The notes beneath the pieces were generated by a model that worked only from the letters and a program-made list of their open reading frames with translations, made no database searches and was not told the DNA's origin. From positions 1,321,501 through 1,385,500 of the forward strand of contig JASPKZ010007247.1 of NCBI GenBank assembly GCA_030220185.1: DNA of 64,000 bases, read 5' to 3'. Source of the stretch: Diploptera punctata (Eukaryota > Arthropoda > Insecta > Blattodea > Blaberidae). Positions within the stretch are counted from its first letter, which is position 1. Each line of letters begins with the position of its first letter. Positions 34,250-46,310 of the stretch are shown in pieces. The translations under genes and the position numbers were made by a program.

Positions 34250-36300
34250 GTCCTAAAGATCCCAACACGCCACACTCCCACGATCCGACCTGAGAAATCT
34301 CTCAGGCAGCATCTGTAATCTAAGTTGTTCTGTCTCTCTGCAGAATGCTATAATATGCTGCCAGTTTTCATGGTCATCGCATAGCGGGTATAGTTTAATG
34401 CCTTCTTCATTTGTTAAATTATGGGCCATCCATCCCCCCAAATGAAACCATGCAATAACACTTCTATCGTCCCAATCAAAATAGTCAATATACTTCTCCC
34501 TTCCCCACGAAAGTTTTAGTTCCGTCTGCAGGGTGAGCGATATTTTCTGGCTGCACTCGGCTTCTATATACTGCCTGCCTATATCGATTAGTCTCTTCTT
34601 AACTCTCCTCCAAACATTTATATTATTCCGCGTACTCCTCTCCCATACCCAACCCATCCCTATGCCCTTCAATCCCCTTTCTACACCGATTACCCAATCT
34701 CCCGAAACACACTAGCTTTTCTGTTCATTGTAACACTCTGTTCTAAGCGAGTCCTGATTCCTGTTTATTATGTCCAACCAATACTTAATAGCCATAATTT
34801 TGCCCCTTATTGTGTCCGAAAATGTCCCGAATTCTTTCAGTATGCCACAATTTGAAGTCCCCGTTGCTAATCTCGTCGCTTTCTTAAGAAACGTAGGTTG
34901 AATTTTATCTAGTGTCCCCGTTCGTTCCCAACCCCATAATTCTGAGCCATACAGCATGGTCGCTCTCACAGTCGAAGAATAGACCTGTTCTAGTGTACGC
35001 ATAGGTATGTTTCGCAATTTTGACATATTAGTAAGCATAGTGTAACTAAATTAATCTGGTTAAAATTCTTCCCTGTAGGGGGAGAGCGCCTAAATCTCTG
35101 TTAAGGGAAAACATGGGTATACAAGAAGAAGTAAGCATTTCGCTTGTCCGGCTCCTAGCCCTCATTGTTGCATTCTCGATTTGTGTCGTCTATTTTCCAT
35201 TCATTGTCAAAGTCATCCCCAAATAGACAAAGTTTTTAACATTTTCTAAATTCTCACCACGATATGTCCGCCTTTCCCTCCCGCTGTATACGGACCCGTT
35301 TTTAAAAGTCATGGCTTTAGTTTTGCTAACGTTGACAGTAATTTATTAATATGCTAGCTTCAAATTCTTCGAGAATATTTTTATCAAATATACATATATT
35401 TTAATTAACCCTGATACACAAGGTACAAAAATAACATAAACTTTTAAAATAAATAATGTACAGTATGTCGATAGTAAATCTAAACCCTTCTGTATGCCAT
35501 CTACTTTCGTTGAAAAGAGGCATAAGTCGTCTGCGTACGTTAGAACAGGAATACTTCGCCCACCCACCGTTGGAGCATCGATCCCCTCTACTTCCAGCAT
35601 CAAAGCTACATCGTCTATAAATAAGTTAAATAACAATGGTGGCAATACGCATCCCTGTTTTACACCCTTAACTGCCTTTATATTTTCTGAAACTTGGTCC
35701 CTCCCATATTTAACACAGAACTCCACTTTTTTTTATAAATTCCCATTAGCACCCTAATCATAGTTCCCGATACCCCTAGTTGTCATAATTTCTGCCATAG
35801 GGCATTGCGTTCAACAGAGTCAAAGGTTTTTTTCAGATCTATAAAAGTACAGTGTAACCTGCCTCGTTCGACACTCAAACATCTGTTAATTGCAGTTCAA
35901 ATAAATAAATAGATTGTCCACCGTCCTGAAGCCTTCCTTGAACCCGGCTTGGTATTGTGAAATTTTATCATTTTCATTTACCCAGTTTTTTAGCCTGTTA
36001 TATAGCACTATGCAATAAATTTTTGCAAACATTGGCAGAAGAGAGACACCGCGGTAATTGTCCGGATTGTTAACTCCACCCTTATCCTTGTAAATAGGAT
36101 GCAGTATTGATGTGGACCATTCATCTGGAAAGCTTCCTTTTTCAAAAATGTTGTTAAAAATACCTATGTACCCTGTCCATTTATCAATTTTCAAGGCTTC
36201 TTTATATAATTCGGCTGATATACCGTATAGACCAGGAGCTTTTCCATTTTTCATCGATCGAATCGCATCCCTCACCTCTTATCTATCTTATAATAATAAT
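34250..36300 (-). mobile_element. LINE reverse transcriptase region, degraded
   Basis: Minus-strand pieces in order are: MRDAIRSMKNGKAPGLYGIS and NYRGVSLLPMFAKI (fingers/palm, 35886-36275); GVKQGCVLPPLLFNLFIDD and YADDLCLFST (catalytic palm with the YADD aspartates, 35346-35726); and ATMLYGSELWGWERTGTLDK (34712-35038). A C-terminal region follows with zinc-knuckle-like spacing in YPLCDDHENWQHIIAFC (34253-34672). Frameshifts separate them. A SINE tail interrupts the coding sequence at 35039-35129. This is the most complete reverse transcriptase in the window, but it cannot be active. Confidence 0.88.
35039..35129 (+). repeat. 5'-truncated group B SINE inserted in the LINE
   Basis: The segment TTCTTCCCTGTAGGGGGAGA to AAGAAGAA equals the 3' part of the SINE at 40976. 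The 9-bp target AGTAAGCAT is duplicated on both sides (ends at 35038 and 35138). The tail is GAA repeats, the same tail type as one of the LINE families here. Confidence 0.9.
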
Positions 36301-36359
36301 AATTAGGGCTCAGAAGTTGAGGATTTTTTTAAATTGTATGTCTAAAAATGATGTCCAAC

Positions 36360-36362
<3 letters not shown>

Positions 36363-36391
<29 letters not shown>
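36363..36391. repeat. (AT)n microsatellite
   Basis: Alternating AT of about 30 bases. Confidence 0.9.
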
Positions 36392-36394
<3 letters not shown>

Positions 36395-37064
36395 GAATAC
36401 TTTCTTTGTCACTGTAGGTAAGATAAGATGGATTTTGTCATTCCTTTTTGTCCTTTTTTTCGACTTTTTTTTGCTTATTTGTCCTTTTTTAGCCTTTTGT
36501 AGGTCTCAAAGTAGGCCTATTTTCGTTTTTACCTTATTTTAACTATATTTAAACCATATGTATAATTCAAGAATCCACCTTCATTCATCTCATTTTAAAA
36601 ACAATATTAGTATTAATTTCCAAAGATTTTTAACTTTGTTCCACGAGAACCCATTAAATACTTAGCAAAATATCCCGTTATTTTTAAACAGTCTATTGAA
36701 CACCCGAAATTTGTCTAAGAAGTTGCCACTTTGTGACAATGAGATGGCTGTTGTGATACACTCTAATGCGAACTGAGGTAAGTTTTAATTTCTCGTATTT
36801 CGAAGTTCAATTTTTATAATTCTAGTGTAGGTAAGGCAAATATATTACTAGTTATACCAATTCAAATTTAAATTTATTTCTGCAGGATATCCATTGCGGG
36901 TTCGTTGAATTCATTTTATGCGGGAAAAATTGTTCATTCTAAATTCTCCAAGAACTTTCTTTTTGATGAACGTAATAATGTTCCCAAACCATATTGAATT
37001 AAAAACATATAAAATACTAGCCAATGCCCGGCGTGCGCTGCTACATCCACATGAATTAAATGTG

Positions 37065-37640
37065 TTTTTATTAAAATTCATCGGAGAACATATTGTTTAA
37101 ACAACTCACCTCATAGGATTCATACTTTCATGATATCGCGATTTCAAACATAATCATGTTCATCGTCAGCCATAACTCCGACTGATGAAATTCTTCGGCC
37201 GTCAACTACTCTATTGTCGCCATCTTCAGTGCTGCCATCTATGGTTGAATTTATGAACTTCGAAATCAATGTAATTTCGTTAGGGATATCAAAATTCATT
37301 GATCTATTTTTGTTTTTCTGAATGTATATTTTTTCCCAAACTGTGAATTCCAAAGGTTTCTCTACTTGTTTTAAAAGTTTAGCTTCTCTTCCAATTTTAT
37401 GATGTTCTAATAAACTATGTGCAGCAATTGCAGATTTTTCAATTTCACAATTTTTAATATTTCTGAAATGTTCTTTTGTCCGAATTTCCAAATTCCTTTT
37501 TGTTTTTCCTATATAAACTTTATTGCAATCTTCACAATTTATTTGATAAATTCCAGATTTCTTACTGTCTGGAACATTGACTTTTTTATTGGTACTTAGA
37601 AGATTACCCAGACTAAATTTATTTATAGGTGCCAAAGAAT
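37065..37640 (-). mobile_element. Penelope-like element, GIY-YIG tail and 3' terminus
   Basis: The minus-strand frame 37144-37635 (163 codons) has GIYQINCEDCNKVYIGKTKR, where GIY and YIG mark the endonuclease. It continues with EIRTKEHFRNIKN, EKSAIAAHSLLEHH and WEKIYIQKNKNRSMNFDIP. This is the C-terminal GIY-YIG endonuclease of a Penelope-like retroelement, which nicks DNA for insertion (family knowledge). The reverse transcriptase is missing, so the copy is 5'-truncated. The hammerhead-like motif (37128-37175) follows and overlaps the end of the frame, and the terminus ends near CTCCGATGAATTTTAA. Confidence 0.9.
37128..37175 (-). ncRNA. Hammerhead-ribozyme-like motif
   Basis: Read on the minus strand: stem I TTATGG pairs with TCATGA (two G-U pairs). 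The core CTGACGA matches the CUGANGA consensus. Stem II is AACAT with ATGTT, then GAAA, palindromic stem III TCGCGA, and TA before stem I. The arrangement fits the minimal type I hammerheads known from Penelope-like terminal repeats. Bases TG after the core and one T before GAAA are extra relative to the simplest form. Confidence 0.65.
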
Positions 37641-37710
37641 TGTGTTTGTTATGTTTATTTAAATAACTAACAACATAAATAATTATAAATTTATATCGTA
37701 ATTATCAATT

Positions 37711-37822
37711 TAGCGGTTGTTTAATCGGATTAGTGGTAAATTGGCCGGTTTACGGGTAATTCGATCGTTTTAGTGGTAGATTCATCGGTTTAAGGGTAAT
37801 TTTATCGTTTTAGAGGTAGCGA
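37711..37822. repeat. Imperfect minisatellite, about 19-bp units
   Basis: About six units of the type TTTAGTGGTAAATTCATCGG with substitutions (AGTGGTA, ACGGGTA, AAGGGTA, AGAGGTA alternate). Confidence 0.75.
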
Positions 37823-37824
37823 AT

Positions 37825-39055
37825 TTTATTATTATTATAATTCCAATGTCATGGAAAGCAGTATTATTATAATGTGTAATAATATTTCAGGTTGAGATGC
37901 TCTTTTGAGGCGTACGTTAGAGGACCTGCGGTTCCATGAAATATCCAGGTACTATTTCACTTAATAATTTCACGTATAAATGGAAATTTACACTGTAATT
38001 TATAATGTCTTTGTGTATCTGGTGCAACTTAATATAATTTCCTAGAATTTAGAATTGATTAGGTGCACTATTTGAATTTAACATTATGTGCAGACAATCG
38101 TCCTGCACATTTTTTTTTTTACCTCAGCCACAAGAGTCTTTTGGACGAACCACTGTGAAATATTTGTTAATACAAGGATGGGGATGTACGTTAACTACAA
38201 CTTCATTCAATTTTACGCTAAACAATATGTACTTATGTGGGTGGTGATTTTTTTAATTTACATTTCTAAATTGCATTTCTATAAAACTTCTCATATTGAA
38301 CTATTTACGCCAAACAACATCTACTTATATGGGGTGATGTTTTATTTTTATTTAAATCTCTATATCACATTCCCAGAAAACCTCCATTTTGAAGTATCGC
38401 AATTACAGCTGATTTGTCATGTATTAAGTTAATTACCAACGTGAAGATGAATGTGGAATTTATATGAAGAACCTATGAATTATATTCAGTGTAAATTGAT
38501 GTCTAGTGACAAAAATATAAAATGACAGCTGTAATCAGAAATTAGTTCCTATATTTTTTTTTCCTTCAAGATATCTTTAATTGAATATTAAAAAAAAAAA
38601 CTATATGTCATTTTGTTTCAAGTTGTGTTTTGTTGAGCAAAGGTTAAATACATATATATCTGCACTGTAAGTGTAACTCTTGCTTAAATATTAAGTTTAT
38701 ATTAAGTTGACATAATATTTTGGAAACGTAATTTTTCAAAGTTGATTTTATAACGTGGTTCTCTGTTTTCCGTATTTCTAATTCATAATACCTTTCTATG
38801 TCATGTGTTTGAAAGGATTAATTGTTATTCTTTGCTTTACAGAAGATTATTTTGTTAAAAATGCACATGAAAGGTAAATTCATCCAACGACACTATGAAG
38901 TTGGCTGAAATTTGGTGTGGAAACAAGACAGCAAATGAACTCCTGATATTGTGTCAGAACATCAAATCATGCTGTTTGCTTTGTCGACTAAATTGATCCG
39001 AGTGATTCTCGAGGGGGATAAATATCGGTATCATTGAGTGTTACTGGAGCACTTC
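37825..39055. other. No gene recognised
   Basis: AT-rich sequence. A 114-codon open frame (38088-38432) is hydrophobic and aromatic, with no recognised domain and no homologous copy elsewhere in the window. I do not support it as a gene. Confidence 0.4.
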
Positions 39056-39059
39056 TAAT

Positions 39060-39605
39060 TTTATTACTGTTATTAACAGTTAAAATTTGCAATTGCTTGC
39101 CTCAATGGAATATTGTGGGATAAAAATATAACTAATAAAAATAAAATGAATATATATCATACAATTATTGCTAAAAGCATCATTACTTAGGGAGCAGAAC
39201 TTTGGCCATTAACAACAAAAAAACAAATATCTTTTGGGAACGGAAATGGATTTTATATGAAGGACCGCAAGAATTTCAAGAAGATAAAAAATTAGGAACT
39301 CAGTTATAAGGGAGAAAATGAAGATTGAAGACACTATTTTAGATTATATTAAAACTCAGCAATTAAGATGGTACGGACATGTCCAGCGAATGGAAGAGGA
39401 TCGGCTACCAAAATCTGTTTTAGAATGGAAACCTGAGGGAAGACGAGGCAGAGGAAGACCTAAAACCTCCTGGAGTCAGGGAATATGTTTATACATGAAG
39501 GAGAAACATCTGCAACCAGAAGATTGGATGGACCAACAAAATTGGCTATTAGGAATCGGACGATGTCAAAGACATTAATCAACCGATGATCTCTCTATCT
39601 ATCTA
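39060..39605 (+). mobile_element. LINE 3' fragment with (ATCT)n tail
   Basis: The translation 39318-39578 has MKIEDTILDYIKTQQLRWYG, RMEEDRLPKSVLEWKPEGRR and GRGRPKTSW, the C-terminal end of the family also found at 5050 (minus) and 55578. It ends in CTCTATCTATCT. Confidence 0.88.
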
Positions 39606-40039
39606 AATTAACAGTTCAGTGTAACATGTTACAATATTTTTATAATGTTTAATTATACCTTATGTTCAAATAATTTGGAACAACAAGAAAACTAATTTTT
39701 ATCATGCAAAAATCACAGAACTTTTTATGTACTGTTCATGGAATATGCATCTTAGTTCCTACATTATGCCATATAGAAATATTCCATTTAGGAACTACTA
39801 TTAACCCTTAAAATCGTAATGTATCCTTTTGGATACATCAGTTGGCTCAATTAATTTAATATTTTTAATAAATCAGAAGAAAACCAACAAAAATAAACCA
39901 CTTAAATGTGTGTCTAATTATACAATATACCTAATAATAACAGTTAGGCCTACACAAAATTCCGTTTTCACTGCGGTCCACCACATTCAAATAACTAACA
40001 GAGAAATTTGGGTTTTGCCAATTTAAGGGTTAACATAAA

Positions 40040-40145
40040 TAATAACTAGCACTATCGAGCCTGTAGGTTCATGGTCATGCTGACATAAGCTCTCCATACA
40101 TCCTCAAGCTAAGCTAATATTTTCCAATCATATATTGTATAATTT
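40040..40145 (-). mobile_element. LINE 3' end fragment (24552 family)
   Basis: Matches the last 100 bases of the 24552-25379 element: GAGCCTGTAGGTTCATGG and AAGCTCTCCATACATCC. Confidence 0.8.
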
Positions 40146-40149
40146 AATA

Positions 40150-40512
40150 ATAACTTCCCGTCTGATGTTACCCGATTGTTCTGAATTTACTTCATTTGGC
40201 TGTTGTAACCAATTAATTTTTGTTGCTAGCTTTCTTTTCTTTACAATGTCGACACATTCCTCATCATACCATTTCTTGTTTGGCCTCTTTTTTTTTTGTT
40301 AAATAACCTATTTTTCTGATACTGACAATTTATTTGTATCTCTTATAGTCTCCCACTCTATGTTTATATCAGTCTTAATATTCCATGTTCCTAGGAACAT
40401 GTTCTTGTGTTTGAGCCTTGCTATGGATTCCATGAAATTTGTATTCCAGTGGAACATATGTCCGCGTTTCTTAGAGGTTGTATTTTTACGGTGAAAGATA
40501 GTCACTCTTTAG
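40150..40512 (-). mobile_element. LINE linker fragment
   Basis: The minus-strand translation includes ETIRDTNKLSVSEK and NKKWYDEECVDIVKKRKLAT, the WYDEEC-type segment between endonuclease and reverse transcriptase in LINE proteins. Both domains themselves are absent. Confidence 0.6.
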
Positions 40513-40676
40513 ACCAGCTGTTTTTTTTTTTTCGTCTGGCTTGCCGCCTTCGAGTTGTCCGGCATGGTAACCCTTTCGGTAGCAATGCTACCGCCGCGCC
40601 GGCATAATTCTCGGGATCATTTAAGCACACAAGCCACTTCATCACAACAAGGTAAAGATACCATGAAGGGAACTTA
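40513..40676. repeat. Dispersed repeat, GC-rich segment
   Basis: The right part equals window positions 1-66. The left part (GGCTTGCCGCCTTCGAGTTG to CGCCGCGCCGGCA) is GC-rich, contains a small inverted repeat around GGTAGCAATGCTACC, and begins after a T run. It could be the 5' end of a minus-strand LINE or a SINE. Confidence 0.6.
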
Positions 40677-40975
40677 ATCAATACTTTATACGATAATAAA
40701 ACAAAAGTGATAATTCATGAAAGACGTGAATTAAGACACCTGCCGTGAAAGCCTACAATTTCATATAAAAGTGATAATTGTTTTATGATTTACTATAATA
40801 CATCTGATTGATATTTAGTGGCTACTTTTTAATGAGTTTTTTCCCTTGTTAGCGAAATCCAAAGGAATAAAGGTTGTTCATGAAAATATATACTATGCTC
40901 TTTTATTACAAATCTGCACCAATCCTCTCTAATAGTCAACCGAAAATGATTATGGCCAATGTAGGTCTATATATA

Positions 40976-41485
40976 TAGGCCGCGGTGGACTAGTGGTTAT
41001 GCTCCTTGCCTCTGGTCCCGAGGGTCGCGGGTTCAAACCCGGCCGGAGTCGATGGATTTTTTCAGGATGGAAAAATCCAAGGAGTAAGTCCTCCGGGAGG
41101 GACCTTAAGCCGTGGGTCCCGAGTCTGAAGATTTTCAGGCTCGTAAAAGATCCTTAAGCCTGAATGTAAAGGCCTCTAAGCAAAATTTACTGAATTTTCT
41201 CGTCCTAGTACTACCTTCCTTTCCTAGATGTCAGTATGGGGCGGAACGCTGACCACGGACCACGCAAATGACATCTATACGAAAACAAGTGTAACTAAAT
41301 TAGTATGAATAATCAATTGAGTTGGTGTTTACTTGATGAAAATCCATATTTATTAATTAAATAAAAATAAATAAAACTACGTTTTATTTTTATTTAATTA
41401 ATAAATTAGCATGGTTCAAATTCTTCCCTGTAGGGGGAGAGCGCCTAAAATCTCTGTTAAGGGAAACATGGGGCTTACAAGAATG
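40976..41485 (+). repeat. tRNA-derived SINE, group B, with internal insertion
   Basis: The head GGACTAGTGGTTATGCTCC and GGGTTCAAACCCGG is followed by the same body as 1615-2015. About 100 bases (41307-41404), with a perfect AT-rich inverted repeat (TATTAATTAAATAAAAATAA and its complement), separate the body from the last 80 bases. That block is absent from the other copies. Confidence 0.85.
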
Positions 41486-41504
41486 TATATATACATATAT
41501 ATAC

Positions 41505-42474
41505 TAGCGGACCCGACAGACGTTGTCCTGCTCGAATTGTTCTCAGGTCAATTATTCATGAACTTCTCAGATGGTTTTAACGGTCTTTATTTTTCATTTA
41601 AAAAAAAAATATTGGGTTGATGGAGGGGGTGAAATTTTGGGGTTATATGTTCTGACATGTGAAAAGTCTTAAAAATATATTTTTTTAAATTCTTCAAAAA
41701 AATATAAAAAAATCCTATAACCCGATCGCAGCGCCACTTTCCGGGTCCAATTGTGAATTTAAATCATCCAGGGACCCACTCAAACACATATAAAAAATCC
41801 AAGAACCCGATCGCAGCGCCACCTACCGGGTCTAATTGTAAATCTAAACCATCCACGGACCTACTAAAAAAAATCCTATAACCCGGTCACAGCGCCACCC
41901 GATAGTTTAGATTCACAATTGGACCCTCTAAAACCATTAGGTGTAGGAGTTCACCTGAAGTAAAAATTGAAAAATCGCTCTAGCGGTCACAATTTTCCGT
42001 TTCACAACAAAACTCATATATCCTATTAAAATAAACCGAGGTAAATATTATCATAAAATGAGCTAAATCCGACAATTACAAGTGGGGGTTTACTTGAAAT
42101 CCGAAATTAAAAACTACCTAAACGACTGGACCGATTTTGATGATTTTTTTTTTTTTGTGTTTTTGAGTGGGTTCCTGGATAGTTTAGATTCACAATTGGA
42201 CTCGGTAGGTGGCGCTGCGATCGGGTTATAGGATTTTTTATGTCAGATATGTAGTCATCTGCATTATCGACATATTCAGCGCGACAAAATGTGATGTCAT
42301 TATGCAAGCTTCTTGAGCCACAACAGATGACAGTCAGGAGTTTTGTTGCGAACGTATTTAATAATATCTAATTTCATCTTGATTAGTAATTGTGTAGTAA
42401 AAAAGTAAAAAGTAACATATTTTAATCGTCCGGCCATGAACGTTCGGGAAGGACAACGTCTGCAGGGTCCTGCT
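41505..42474. mobile_element. Helitron-like or foldback element
   Basis: The ends GGACCCGACAGACGTTGTCC (left) and GGACCCTGCAGACGTTGTCC (right, reverse complement) are inverted copies. Inside are three direct units of 75-85 bp (from 41699: ATCCTATAACCCGATCGCAG, CGCCAC, TCCAATTGTGAA). One inverted copy lies at 42158-42240, and one module of the 20828-21420 type at 41940-42110. The left end resembles sequence I recall from non-autonomous insect Helitron-type repeats. No coding sequence is found. Confidence 0.6.
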
Positions 42475-42591
42475 ATTTTATATAAGAATCCTGGACAAAA
42501 TGTTATCTGGTTTGGAAAAGAATTGCCACAGGGACATCTGTGCTCACGATATAGAAAATTATTTGATTATCTAGTATTTTAGTGGGTATTT

Positions 42592-42645
42592 CTTCTTCTT
42601 CTTCTTCACTTCCTGGTTTAGGCAAGAGTTGCCTGTTCCGTAGTA
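42592..42645 (-). mobile_element. Very short LINE 3' end
   Basis: A TTC run followed by GGTTTAGGCAAGAGTTGCCT and GTTCCG parallels 31562-31610. Only the last 50 bases and the GAA tail (minus strand) remain. Confidence 0.6.
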
Positions 42646-42952
42646 ATTATTTATAACAATAATAATGATAAGAGGACGTGTCGTTAATTTATTGAGTACC
42701 GGTAACTATACTTTTGTAAAAAAAAAACATACAATCGAACATAGAAGCGACATGCCTCCAAATACCTAGAGTCGCCAAGACAAGTACCACAAACAAATCG
42801 AAACAATAACATCTACACCCTCAATTACATTACTAGCACAGATGTACAAATCCCAAAAGAATTAAATACCAATCTTAAAACCCAAGTATATTAATAGCAG
42901 AAACCAAACTCTCAGAGCCGAATATTCATTAATCAATACAACTTCAAAATAC

Positions 42953-43880
42953 AGTAAAACTTGTTTAATTCGGAACGTGAATAATACGAAAATCTATCCA
43001 ATGTGAACAAATTTATTGGTCCCGGCGAAATAATAGTAATTTTACGTATGTTTATTTTGCATAAAACGGAATATGTCGAACGCGGAAACGGAAGGATGTT
43101 TCTACACAATTCATGAAAAAAATTATAAAGCGGAAAGACAAGAGATAAATTAGTTTCCACTTCATTGAATTCCTGTTAGGCTAAGAAAAAAACAAGGAAT
43201 GATTCCTGCCGCCGGATGAATTACAGATTCTACCTGTACCTAAAATTTTCTTTCGGCCTCACTGCACACCCGTTATGCGAAATACAGGATCTTACAAATA
43301 ACCATTACACTGTAAAACCTGAAATTAGTTTTTAAGTTCTGAGACTGATCTTTCACAGGTAGCGTTCTGAGTTTACGGAATAAAGATGGCTAAAACTTAT
43401 GTATCATTGTCATTAAACGAAAAAGTGAAAGTGATTGAAGATAAATCTCCTAATTTCTGGACCGATGCTCCAAAGTCAAGCTCTAGCTGTTGCTAAATCC
43501 CTAGGGAATAACGATTTCAAGGCATCTTCAGGTTGGCTGGACAGTTTTAAAAGACGACACAATGTAGCGTGGAATGAAATTTGCGGGGAATCAAAGGATG
43601 TAGACAAAGTGTAGTAAGTGAGCGGAAACCGAAACTGCATACTTTAATTTCAGGATACGCGCCTAAGAGACATTTTTAACGCTGACGAAACGGGGCTGTT
43701 TTTCGCGGGTTACCGTCGAAGTAGCTCGTACATAATATACTGCACTTTTCAACGACAGCGGAACTACAATTAATCCAAGAACGTAAAAAGACATATGCGG
43801 TACCCTATAACCTAAAATTATTAATAAACTTTAGTTTTTTATAATGCGGAATTTTGTCTGATGTGGGGAAAAAAATGGTC
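42953..43880 (+). mobile_element. Tigger-like transposon remnant
   Basis: A left end CAGTAAAACTTGTTTAATTC is of the Tigger/pogo type. From 43386 the translation reads MAKTYVSLSLNEKVKVIEDK. In shifted frames it continues with pieces such as ASSGWLDSFKRRHNVAWNEI and then DIFNADETGLFF, the first catalytic aspartate region. Frameshifts and stops abound. The right end was not identified. Confidence 0.65.
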
Positions 43881-44384
43881 CAATGCTATTCCGCTTTCAG
43901 CAAGTTTTGCTGTAGTATCAAATAAGGCAGACCTCATCATAACACAATACTATTATACGACATACTGGAACTACATACAAGACAGACTACAATATCAAAC
44001 TCAAAGCAGAAACCTGAAAGGAAATTACCAGAACACAACGCATTATAAGAACTATCGTCATGACACAAACACAAGTAGGGCTAACACTAAGATAAAACAG
44101 AACATCACATGCCAGACAAAGTCATTCATAAAACAGAACAAATACTTATTCTTCCTCACTCAACCAAGTCTTAGGCCTATAGGTCTGTTACGATCTCATT
44201 GATTAATTTTGTATCCAGCGTTTCCCTGGACGGTCCAGAGATCTCTTCCCCGTTGGATATTAATGAAGCATGGCCTTAGGAACCCTATCTGAACTCATTC
44301 GTCGTAAATGATTCATCTAGTTGTTCTGGTATTTGTTTTTGTTCAATGCCACCTGTTTGTCATTCTACATTTTCAGGTATTCTC

Positions 44385-44700
44385 TCCTGGCATTGGCGTA
44401 TTGTAACCCACTTCTGTGGTTGGGGCGCCTGGAAGGCGGGGTTGCGCTGCCCCAATGATATGATGGGTGATGACGATGGTAATGATGTGCCAGGAGAGGC
44501 CTTAAACCTAAACTAAATGTAATGAGGTGAATATGATATTGATGATAATGATGGCCAGATGATGTTCGGGGACCGTTTGGGCCTTAAAGTATCCTGACAT
44601 CTGTCTTACAGGTGAGGAAAAACCCCAAAAAAACATCACCCAGGAAACTTGTCCCGAGCGGGCAGCACGCTACCTCGAGACCACAGCGGTGGACTTGTTC
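44385..44700 (-). repeat. tRNA-derived SINE, group A, long form
   Basis: The minus-strand head has lost the B box (the deletion joins GGGACAAG to GCCCGCTCGG). The body and the 3' part (GGCGCCCCAACCACAGAAGT, then GGGTTACAATACGCCAATGC) match 10874-11259 and 53585-53845. Confidence 0.85.
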
Positions 44701-44924
44701 TGGTATCTATGTATGTACCGGTATTCAATGACCGGTTCTAAATGTAGTTTCTTCAAGATATAATCATTGTGTTTGTGATCCCATTTTGTATATCCTGCTG
44801 TATACCTCAGAATCTCATTTCACTAGACGTTATCCTGCTCTCTTGTCCTTTCCTCAAAGTTCATGCTTCATTGCCGTAGCAAAGTGCGTTTTGTATAACC
44901 GTACTCTGATATATCTCTGGACTA

Positions 44925-45745
44925 GGAGTTAAACAAGGATGCAGAATCTCTCCAGTTTTATTTAACCTATACATCAATGATATAATAGAAAAATGGAACG
45001 AAGAAACAAATAAAGGAATAAAATTAGATAAAACACACTACTTGAAAACATTATTATACGCTGATGACCAGGTAATAATAGCAAATACAGAAGACGAACT
45101 TCAAAGGAATATGTTTAAACTACATAATATATGTGAACAATATAATCTCAAAATATCCATAGAAAAAACTAAGGTAATGGCATTCCAAGGGAAAAATCAA
45201 ATCAGATCCAAAATAGTAATAGGAAACAAAATCATAGAACAGGCGAACCATCTCAATTATCTAGGATGTGACATTTCATTTAATTATGATAATGACATAA
45301 CTAATAAACTAGCAAAATTCCAGGGAATATGTGGTACGATAAAACGATCACTAAATAACAAAATAACAAGAGAGACCCAATTGAAATTTTATAAAATGTT
45401 GGCAGTACCGGTACTGCTCTATGGATCAGAAGCCTGGATACATAAAAAACAAGATCTAAATAGGATAACGGCGGCAGAAATTAAATTTTTGAGATCTGTT
45501 AAAGGGTGCACTAAGGAAGACAGAATCAAGAACACAGAAATAAGACAGGAACTTGAAATATTTGCAATAACTGATAAAATAGATACATATAGACAAAAAT
45601 GGAAGCAACATATAGACAGAATGAATGAAGATAGATATTCAAAAACAAATAACAAAATACAAAGCTAAAGGCACCCGAGATGTGGGCAGACCTAGAAAGA
45701 GATGGGCTGAAGTCGGAACGGGTCCATGAATGCAGATGATGATGA
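44925..45745 (+). mobile_element. LINE reverse transcriptase fragment with YADD box
   Basis: The translation begins GVKQGCRISPVLFNLYINDI and continues with LLYADDQVIIANTEDELQ (catalytic aspartates), FQGKNQIRSK, LAVPVLLYGSEAWIHKKQ, AAEIKFLRSVKGCTKED and KWKQHIDRMNEDR. A frameshift near 45650 precedes a GRPRKRW motif and a GAT-rich tail. From 44925 to 45668 the frame is essentially open, so this is one of the younger LINE pieces; the endonuclease and upstream palm are missing. It belongs to the family at 31555. Confidence 0.92.
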
Positions 45746-46310
45746 TAATGACTAGGGAAGGTTTCTTTACGGAATTTATTATTCTCATGATTTTATAAAA
45801 AATAATAATTTTGTATGCTATGTCTACTTCATCCAAATATGTTAATGTGTACCTAAGGTAGGAAAATGAATTTACTCTTTGCAGTATTTTTGAAACTATA
45901 CAAATTTTGCTATGTACGAGTAAAGGGTATTTTTCTTGAAAGGGTATTTTCCTTAAAAAGCCAATACTTTTGTTTTCTTTGTATTGATTTTCATGTCATA
46001 TTTGATGGCTCCTAAACAAATATAAACATACCAAAGACAAAACATACAATATAATTTGAATAAAATTAAACCAAATCAGGTTTTCTACACACAACATAGC
46101 AAGAGGAGGATATTCACTTAGCTTAGACAACTAAATAAGCACCGTAATCCAAAAAAATTCACATAAAAGGTCATAAAAGTTCCCCTTACTGAACAACAAA
46201 CACAAGATTCGGTCGGAGTTTGTCCATAAGACCAATATATTTTCTAAACATGAAAACTCTTATGATTAAAGTGACTATATTTTCCCTATTTTCAATCATT
46301 TAAATATATT

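Noticed and set aside
38088..38432. 114-codon aromatic frame as a membrane protein gene
   Set aside because: AT-rich composition explains the F/Y/I-rich translation; no start context, splice site or homologous copy supports it.
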